The notes under the pieces are model-generated. The model did no database searches. It had not been told where the DNA came from and worked only from the letters and a program-made list of their open reading frames with translations. A DNA stretch of 64,000 nt. Origin: Holacanthus passer (taxonomy: Eukaryota > Chordata > Actinopteri > Pomacanthidae). Shown here piece after piece: positions 56,701 to 64,000 of this stretch. Every line of letters begins with the position of its first letter. Position 1 is the stretch's first letter. Where the stretch lies: positions 124,001 to 188,000 of the forward strand of contig JAFREQ010000039.1 in the NCBI GenBank assembly GCA_025331565.1, given 5' to 3'. The position numbers were made by a program, and so were the translations under genes.

Positions 56701-59700
56701 TTTTATGATTTAAACCTACCCTAGGGGAGTGTGTAACTATTTTGTTGTAACTTTTCTCCGTGCCAATACTGGTGTGGTAACGTGGTGGTGGCGTGAGGAC
56801 ATGGTGGCACCAAAGCCAAGTCTCACCTAGGGCACCAAAATGGCTGAACAAGCGCTGAGGTAGTACACAGCGCCTAATTTTATATCACCTTGTGAACCTG
56901 TTTGATCTAATTGCAAATTAATCAAGCACACAAATAACTTTCAAACTGGCGGCTTTTACCAGTATAACACACCCTGTGCATTAAAAGCCAGAACTTTGAA
57001 AGAAATTGATATCTTGTTATATAAAAAGGACACAGGTAGAAGCTGTAAAGACTTGCAGTGATCTGTAAGCAAGATCAGCCAATCTACACCAATGGCGAGT
57101 GAGCTTCTGGTGTCTCTGGGTTGACTTTGCTTTGTAGTTACTTGAATTACTTTGTCATTTGTTTGAATCAGAGATTTTCAAAGTGAGAGTCGGGCCTCCC
57201 GACTGGGGTGCCAAACAGTTTAAGGGGAGGCTCAGTGAATGTAAGTAAAAAAATACTTTTTAGTTATTAAAAGGAGATAGATTAGCATAGGTAGAAACTA
57301 ACAAATGCCCTAGGACAGACCTTTTATGTATTTGGTGTAGTCTGAAGTTGTGTCAAACAACAATATGAGACCATCTTTGCTTAAGCGTTGAGTGTCTGTT
57401 TGATCAAATAACATAATCATGAGCCCACAGGCATCCATGAATTGAGTGAAACTGAGCAAGTAAGTAAAATGTAACAAGGCAAGACTTTTTTTCCTTTATC
57501 ATTGCTTTCAGTCATGAGGGTCTGTGGAATTAAATACATTTTAAATATTTTATTTGAAAGCAATGCAATAAATGTGTGGTTATTTTAGATGATTATAATT
57601 TTTATTTCTTATTATTTTGATAAATAAATAAATCAGCAGGGTGTATTCAAAGTGCAGCGTTATCTCAGATTGCTTTAAAAAATAGACTGCATTTGAGGTA
57701 ACATTTTATCTGTAAATGCACTTTATTACCTAAAGCTTTTTCTTTGTTCAATTGTAGTATGCACTCTCTGTTGCTACTATTATGACCTTGTGACCTTATT
57801 TACCCTTTAACTACAACATCCTCAGCAGACCTCTATTTGTTCATTTTAATATCACAAAATTAATAATTTTGTCATTATCTACCATATTACATTATTTCTT
57901 GTGGTAATTGTGGTGTATGTGTGGTGAGCTACTATAGAAAAAGAACCAGCACTTCCTACATTTGATGCAGGTCACAGGATGTCTACTCAGAGCTATTCAA
58001 GTTGGAGCAGTCTCTCAGATCTGCATTTGAAGATATGGATCCCAGGCAAAGATTGGAAAGAGCCTTGTAAAGATCTGATTTAATCTGAGTGTGAAGTAAT
58101 AAGATGTCAGTGTGGCTACCTTTGGCTGCCTGGGCCTTCCATTTCTCCTTGTTGTGATGAATCTCTTGGTTCCATGTGACCTTGAAGCTCTTGAAGTCCA
58201 CTGTAGTCAATGAACAGCTGCCGTCTGAGGCTGTACTCTTCACACTGGAATGCTTTCCATCACTGCCATTAATACTGTTGACACTATGGACAGTGTAGAC
58301 ATGCATGTGCATATCACAAACACATATACACACAGTCATTCAGTCACACTAATGCACATGTAAACCAACTGTTAAAACTGTGGAACAGTGTGGGAATCAA
58401 ATTTTGATTGAAGTGACTTAATTTCACATAAGGAGCTTGGTGCTTTGATGATCCTCTCCACTATGATGCTGTTTATTGGCTAGGGAATGGTTATTCAGGT
58501 ATAAACTTCATATCCATAGTGTAGAACTTTGATATAAATCTCTACTCATTCAACCATACAGTGAATGTTTGGGCTATAAAACCAAAGTGATAGGGCTAAA
58601 AGAAAGCACTGCAGAGCTGCAGAACTGGTGTCTCTTGAGAGTCTGAGTAACATCTTGAATCAGCATTCTTCTAAAACAATATGACAATACTGTCATACCA
58701 CAGTGGGGTCAGAACTGTTATTGAAATTACCTATGCCAAGTGGGCATGGGGTTAATATAATTGACAAAATAAACAAAAAGAAATTCCTCATTAATTTTAA
58801 AAAGATATTTCTTGAAAGCTGCACCAATAAATATTTTAACAGGGTCAAATGACTTTGTGTTGTGTTAAATAGGTCACTCATACATATTTTTTCTTTCTAT
58901 GCCATGTTGATGATGTTGATGTGTTTCTGAAATCCTCCCATTTTTTTCTGATTAATGGGTTCTAAGAACTGTCTTGGTGGTCTTTTTGGGCCACAGTTCC
59001 TTTCAGTCCTGAAATCTGGCTTCTCAACCCTCAAGCTATAAATGTGTCAAGGAACAATTTGATCACAAAAGCAAGGGTCTGTTTACATTGGGAGTTTGAG
59101 ACTAACATAAGTTCCTTAATGAAATGAGGTGTATCCTATTTCTTTCCCTATTATATACATTATATTATATATACTATGTGTGCAGTATGTGTTTGATGAC
59201 TTCTAGAGGCAGTATTAAAAATACACTGTAGCAGATCACATAGTAAGTTGGGGCAGGGCATTTTGACAAGGAAGAGGCTTTAAAAAAAAAGGAAGAGGAG
59301 GAAGAAAAATGAGCTCAGCAGAACTGGCCGGAACAAATTTATCAATAAACCTTAAAATCATTTGTCTCTAATTCATAATCTTCGGCACCAATGGTACATG
59401 ACACAGAGAAATTGGAAAATGAGCTGACACAGTGGATATAGTGTGGTAAATTTCCTGTAACAGAATTTTTGACAGTATTTTGAATTCTATCCTCATGTAA
59501 ACTACTGCAGTCAATGGAGCACCCCTAAACATCAGTTTGCCAATGGAGCAATCAAACTTTGTAAAAATAAATTACAGACATTTCTATGTTGTCTAGATTA
59601 AATACACAAATTCTCAGATTTTGTCTTGATAAATGAATTTTTGACACTAGTTTGAAATCTTCCTTTACATGCATTCCTGGTAATTGCCTAAATCACAGTG

Positions 59701-62700
59701 TAATGTCATCCATGGCTATATGTTTTCTTCAACTTATTCTTTGTGAGTTCAAGACCCAGGTGGTGCAAAGGAACATTTTATACCTACTCAGGCATTGTGC
59801 TGTATAAATCAGAAATACATGACTTCAAGGTTTAATAATAACTTTGGTCTGGACAGTTCTCCTGATAGACTCTCCTGTCTCTCTCATTTGCCTTCCTCTT
59901 CTCCTTCCTCAAAATGCCAGGCACCAACAGTGATGATCTAAAGGGCTCTAACCCTGAACCATAGTGTTTCATCAACAATAGTGGCAGTATTTATTTACTG
60001 GCTTAAATACAAAGAGTCTGCTGTATATACATTTACACTAAATTGTCATTATTTTCTTGATTTTGCAGTTCACAAATTTTATCAAAGTAATGGTAGCTGG
60101 TTTGTTGTAAAGAGCCAGTCATGTTGTTCACTCCTCATCTCATGGCACCACACTGACATCTAGTGTAAAAATTATATATGGACGTTTTATGTTTTTTATG
60201 TCAGAGAAATCACACAGACCTCTTTCTAATTTTTAAGTCTAATATGTGTCATGATCATAAATGTTAGTCACAGAAACTGTTAAAAATACTTCTATCAGTC
60301 TACAAGTATTTTTGACGTGTTGTATTACCATGCTACATACTATGAACTAGTACTATTAGTATGAACTACAACCCCAATTCCAAAAAAAGTTGGGATGCTG
60401 TGTAAAATGTTGGTAAAATCAGATTTCATTCAAATCATTTAAACCCTGTATCTAATTAAAAATAGTGCAAAGACAACACATCAAATATTGAAACTGAACT
60501 ATTCACACAGTCTCTCACAGAACCTCTTCCCATCTTCTCTGGAATGCTCTTTTTATACCCAGTCATGTTATTAACCTGTTACAAATTAACTTTTTCAAGT
60601 GTTTTTTGTCCCTGTCCAAACTTTTTTGAAACGTGTTGCTGGCATCAAATTCAAAATGAGCATATATTTTTCATAAAACAATAACATGTTTCAGCTTCAA
60701 CATCTGATATGTTGTCTTTGTACTATTTTCAATTAAATATAGGGTTTAAATGATTTGCAAACCATTAATTTTATCAACATTTTACACAGCGTCCCAACTT
60801 TTTTGGACTTGGGGTTGTATATACTAACCTTCATATTAAAATGTCAAGCCAAACTCAATGTTCCATTAAACATGTTATAGGTGGAATTATTCCCACACTA
60901 ACAGCTGCAACAAGGGAGACATCAAAACATTATGTACACACACAGTCCACAGAAGAGCTTTAGTCAGCCAAGTAGTTAATAATTTATTAAATATATTATA
61001 ATTTATAATTTATTTTTAGTTAATAATGGAACTGTGTCACCCGACTTCTCCATGCAGGAAAAAATTCTATTGCTAAGGTTTAGAGTGGCAGGGCATGATA
61101 ATATGGCACTACAAGTTTTGCAGGCATGCTGCTGTGTTTTGACTAATAATGCAGTTCCATAACATACATTAGCACAATGACATAGTGACTTTGTGACTGA
61201 GTTGTAGACATCATCATCATAGAAACATCTAAGAAAACAAATGTATCAGGTGGGACTTTTTTTTCAAGATGATGTCAGTATTACATAACATTTGTGTCAA
61301 GTGTTTCACAGAGGACATGAGGGTCTTGTGTGTATCACCTAGAGCGTCTGAAGCCAGCTAGTCCGGAGCAAGATGCCTCCTCCATAAGTGGTGTCACAAT
61401 CTTCTCAGTCATTTCTGTCAGCACGCTAAATGTTGGTTCCACAATGAAATCAATGAATCCTACAGGAAACAGTAAACATGCCAGACAAACATTAGCTCTG
61501 TGCTTTCTGTTTGTTCTTGTTCTTCTCATTATATATATATTAAAAGTAGTACTAGTAGTAGTCTTCGTTTTTTTGATCCTCTACTACTCCTAAATCCTTT
61601 CAGCCACAGAAACCATTCAATGTCAATGTTCATCCCTTCAGTGACATTTATATATACATATAAGTAGACTTCAGCTTTCAAAAGGCCATGAACCATGAAC
61701 TATTAAACTTGTATTCAGCTTTTCGATTTTTTTTTCAGCTTTTGAATGATCACTGATTGTGCTTCTTCTGCCTCTGTTTCTGATTGTTCCTCTTCTTCTA
61801 CTAGACTTGACAAGAGACTTCCAGGCAACAAGGAATCTTTGTAATGACTAACAAACTAAAGATCATATAGACACACTAAATGAAGAATCTAATAATAAAA
61901 CACACATTTCTACTTAAGAATGTCAAAAATATCTTAAAATACTGCATTTTCCACCACTAAGAATAAAGGGAATGGCAGCCATTTTTTTTGGTCACAGAAG
62001 AACCTTAACATTCATGTGATGTGGATGCAAGTCAATAGAAAAGAATAGGTCAAAAATACTCAGGTATCTCTCTAAACACTAATATGTTTTGTGATGTGGA
62101 CCAATGTGGATTCCTTAGCAATTTGCTTAAAATATGCTGAGGTGAAATTCTAGTGAATCTCATAATGAGCGGCATTAGTTGTATTTGTGTGATTTACCAA
62201 TCTGGGACTGGGCCACCATGGTGGATTTGCGATCACAAAGAGGGGAGAAAGGTAGCCCCAGCTCTGCTTCTTTATCTCCCTGAAAACAAATTCAACATCA
62301 CAAGGTACTGTCAGCATAGGTGCACTTAGACAGGTAACTATCTTCATTTTCTTCTTTTATTTTTTCCTTTGTTCTATATAAAAGTGTAAATGTGTAATTG
62401 CTTATTAACCTGTGGTTTTGAATACGATAAGTTTTCAACCAACCCAATGTAATGCTTAGTTGCTTTTGAACAACAGAATAAGACATGATTGGACAAGATC
62501 TACCAAGGAATGTGCCAATAACAGCCAGTTGAGACTGCAAATCATGCCAGTTTGGCATGTGAAATACATATTCCTCAAAGGCATTTAGCACCATTAATAT
62601 GCAACTTTGAATGTTATTATGTGTACTCTTGACTCTGTTGCTGATGTCAGAAACTGCCATGTGTGCTTGTTATTACATGTCACTTGACCATAAATAGGAC

Positions 62701-63077
62701 TTTTGTTGATACTGTAGAAATAATGACACAATTTCTTCTGTAAATTGAGTAGTCAGCAGCTTACATGTTTGATCTAACTCTTGGTGCAGACTCTATAGCA
62801 TAAATCAGCCAGCTCATGGGTTAAAAGTGAGCCAGAGATGTGATAATAGGAAACCGTAATGCCAAACACAGTTACCGTGGCTTGCTAACCTACTCATTTC
62901 CCGTATAAACAGGGTCTGTAAAGCAGAAAGTATGTGATGACTATTTTGGGAATTACCTGTCTGAAAAACTCCTCCAGTAGAGATGTTGTCCAGCGGTGAT
63001 GGAGTTCCCAGTGTTTGGCAGGGTGGCTGATGTCAGCAGTGTGCAGCAGCAGGGATAAAGCCTTTGGCTTGTCAATC
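50586..63077 (-). CDS. pde1c: pde1c, Ca2+/calmodulin-dependent phosphodiesterase 1C (3' part)
   Basis: Six exons on the minus strand (62957-63077, 62198-62279, 61339-61459, 58120-58283, 55870-56172, 50586-50746) join in phase to 316 residues ending in TAA. PDE1C hydrolyses cAMP and cGMP after Ca2+/calmodulin activation, in neurons, heart and smooth muscle. The window holds the end of the class I PDE catalytic domain: KPKALSLLLHTADISHPAKH (HTADISHP carries a metal-binding Asp), then SLLEEFFRQ, LGLPFSPLCDRKSTMVAQSQ and GFIDFIVEPTFSVLTEMTEK. A variable C-terminus includes TTVDFKSFKVTW and an acidic AKKEAEE segment. These match PDE1C better than PDE1A or PDE1B. N-terminal and calmodulin-binding exons are off the right edge. 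Convergent with ppp1r17, as in mammals. Confidence 0.92.
50750..51375. other. pde1c intron, nothing recognised
   Basis: No exon or repeat identified before the L1-like relic. Confidence 0.35.
51380..52865 (+). mobile_element. L1-like LINE relic, 5' half
   Basis: Starts with SWNSQGLNSPQKHT (the endonuclease WN-GLN block), then GGDFSAV and FSAQNKSFSRVDYIFVSKTL followed by ESLSDHLATL (the SxIDYIF and SDH blocks). The continuation to about 52860 has many stops. Lies in the pde1c intron, antisense to pde1c. Confidence 0.65.
52866..54078. mobile_element. Unclassified insertion splitting the L1 relic
   Basis: About 1.2 kb separates the two L1 halves. It contains repeated TTTTGCCTT units (53350-53500) and near 53920 an AATAAATGTAATTCCCTAAT segment like the R region of an LTR. 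Boundaries and class are not certain. Confidence 0.4.
54079..55540 (+). mobile_element. L1-like LINE relic, 3' half
   Basis: Frames give FKYLGVAISPSL, NNSTKLISL, LIKMSVLP-like pieces, then VIYWFNPETRVTWRHIEDQL, matching the C-terminal part of L1 ORF2 (FKYLG, IKMNILP, W...E). A degraded 3' end runs to about 55540. Confidence 0.6.
55870..56172 (-). CDS. pde1c: pde1c exon, acidic Glu/Gln-rich region
   Basis: Acceptor CTGGTAG, donor AATG|GTACGT. Reads DLEDNAKKEAEEGGQEATEE and a Glu/Gln-rich low-complexity region ending TETQQQQCQN. Human PDE1C has a similar Lys/Glu-rich region here. Confidence 0.82.
56173..58119. other. pde1c intron, no gene seen
   Basis: Short CA repeats at 56180-56222. Otherwise AT-rich, with nothing classified. 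Confidence 0.35.
58120..58283 (-). CDS. pde1c: pde1c exon (VDFKSFKVTW)
   Basis: Acceptor TCCATAG, donor AAAG|GTAGCC. Reads SVNSINGSDGKHSSVKSTAS, then TTVDFKSFKVTWNQEIHHNK and EKWKAQAAK, aligned with the PDE1C segment after the catalytic domain. Confidence 0.88.
58284..60366. other. pde1c intron, no gene seen
   Basis: First part of the intron between the exons at 58120-58283 and 61339-61459. No repeat family recognised. Confidence 0.35.
60369..60817. mobile_element. MITE, 449 bp, TA target duplication
   Basis: The left end CAACCCCAATTCCAAAAAAA and the reverse complement of the right end CAACCCCAAGTCCAAAAAAG match closely, and both run on into GTTGGGA.GCTGTGTAAAAT, giving terminal repeats of about 45-50 bp. 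Flanked by TA at 60367-60368 and 60818-60819, typical of Tc1/mariner-group elements. No coding capacity. Confidence 0.85.
60820..61335. other. pde1c intron remainder
   Basis: AT-rich, nothing recognised. Confidence 0.35.
61339..61459 (-). CDS. pde1c: pde1c exon (GFIDFIVEPTF)
   Basis: Acceptor CCTGTAG, donor AG|GTGATA. Reads GFIDFIVEPTFSVLTEMTEK, IVTPLMEEAS and a variable end FRRS. Ends the catalytic domain. Confidence 0.93.
62198..62279 (-). CDS. pde1c: pde1c exon (CDRKSTMVAQSQI)
   Basis: Acceptor TTTTCAG, donor ATTG|GTAAAT. Reads GDKEAELGLPFSPLCDRKST then MVAQSQI; ends in phase 1. Confidence 0.93.
62957..63077 (-). CDS. pde1c: pde1c exon (HTADISHPAK)
   Basis: Acceptor TACTTGCAG, donor ACAG|GTAATT. 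One base, then 40 codons: IDKPKALSLLLHTADISHPA to SLLEEFFRQ. Contains the PDE signature HTADISHP. Confidence 0.93.
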
Positions 63078-64000
63078 CTGCAAGTACAGACCAGTGAGTC
63101 ACTGATGGGATCCTGTCAATGGCAAATCTGCTGTCTGACTACTAAAGAAAAATATTTGCTTGTATCCAAAAATTTGGTAGCGCATGTGATAGTCTGCACT
63201 CATTAAAGTAAGGAAGGAACAACACTAATTCTCTGGAGAGGAACAAAATAAACAAAGAAATAAGCAGCAAAATAAGTTTGCAATTAATTGATGATCAGTT
63301 ATAAATATAAAATTGCCTTCCCTTGTAAGGCCTTACTAGAATTGACATGAAAACATGGAAATACTCAGACAATTAATGACTAAGAGTAGATGCAACATTT
63401 TTAAAGTATGCTGAGGTACAATAATGCTAACCTTAACCACTTGCGAGTCAAATTTCCTCTCGAACAGTCCCCACCTGTACAGGGAGCCTATTCAGTTGGA
63501 TCCAAGCAGCAACTTTCTACTTGGCACCACGCTGTCCCATATGTTCACTCCCCAAATCCTCTCAGCCTCCAGAGCCCAGTCAGAGGTGTCACCAGCTAGC
63601 TATAACGTAGATTTGCTGCATGGATCTTGGTATGTCTTGGTTGGTATGTAACACTCGCTGAATTAATAATTTACAGATGGCAAGCTAGCCAATTTACCAG
63701 ATCAGCCCCAGAAATCTGGAGGAATTAGCTGATGTTATCCACTCAAGACAGTATTTTGCTACATTAGCTAGCTAGCAATTTGTCTCTGTTGGCAAACAAG
63801 CTAACCTTAGCTAATATTAGCCAGTTAAAACCACAATATCACAATATATTTCACATGCTTTGCAGAAATGTTAGCTTTTACTTTAGACTTCATGTTGGAC
63901 TTGTGTGTATTGGTCAGGTAGCCTCCAGCCCGCTTGCCTCCAGCCTGCTAGCCTCTAACCAGCATCCCTCTCGGCTAGCCTCCAGTGTGTTAACCACTCG
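63078..64000. other. pde1c intron at right edge
   Basis: The preceding PDE1C exon was not found here, so the intron continues past the window. Repeated GCTAGC/TTAGCTA-type words near 63760-63980 are a low-complexity feature. Confidence 0.4.

Overview
The window is AT-rich vertebrate nuclear DNA, almost certainly from a ray-finned fish. Exons are small and separated by long introns. The repeats are fish-typical: L2/Maui-like, Rex1-like (CR1 group) and L1-like LINEs, hAT, piggyBac-like and TA-flanked MITE elements, Ty3/gypsy and other LTR pieces, and long (TG)n, (CA)n and (CT)n microsatellites. There are no bacterial operons, CRISPR arrays or prophages. I identified genes by translating short stretches, recognising families from memory and checking that splice sites and reading phases agree; no database search was possible.

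Layout. (1) 1-2409: LINE debris, then the last five coding exons of an frrs1-like gene (ferric-chelate reductase 1, cytochrome b561 domain) on +. (2) 2410-14.7 kb: intergenic DNA with LINE and LTR-like fragments and a perfect 24-bp-arm inverted repeat. (3) 14.7-37.4 kb: itprid1 (formerly CCDC129) on +, an IP3-receptor-interacting protein. Ten exons with agreeing phases, plus a short first exon, give a 1290-residue model. Its introns hold a gypsy relic, a near-full-length LINE, an hAT element with an 8-bp target duplication and truncated LINE tails. (4) 39.4-45.3 kb: ppp1r17 (G-substrate, a PP1/PP2A inhibitor) on +, with a second LINE, a piggyBac-like and a Penelope-like relic in its last intron. 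(5) 46-49.5 kb: an L2 LINE split by a 599-bp solo LTR, then an LTR-retroelement relic. (6) 50.6-63.1 kb: the 3' half of pde1c on -, six exons from the end of the catalytic domain to the stop codon, with an old L1-like LINE and a 449-bp MITE in its introns.

The order itprid1(+)-ppp1r17(+)-pde1c(-) matches human 7p14.3 as I remember it, which supports the gene names. Related trios sit elsewhere in mammals (ITPRID2/PPP1R1C/PDE1A and TESPA1/PPP1R1A/PDE1B). The three products all touch Ca2+/cyclic-nucleotide signalling: PDE1C is a Ca2+/calmodulin-dependent cyclic-nucleotide phosphodiesterase, PPP1R17 is a cGMP-dependent-kinase substrate that inhibits phosphatases, and ITPRID proteins bind IP3 receptors. 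I found no wholly new system. The best leads are the single phospho-site ppp1r17, the split start codon and alternative 5' ends of itprid1, splice acceptors built on microsatellites, and the frrs1-like neighbour.
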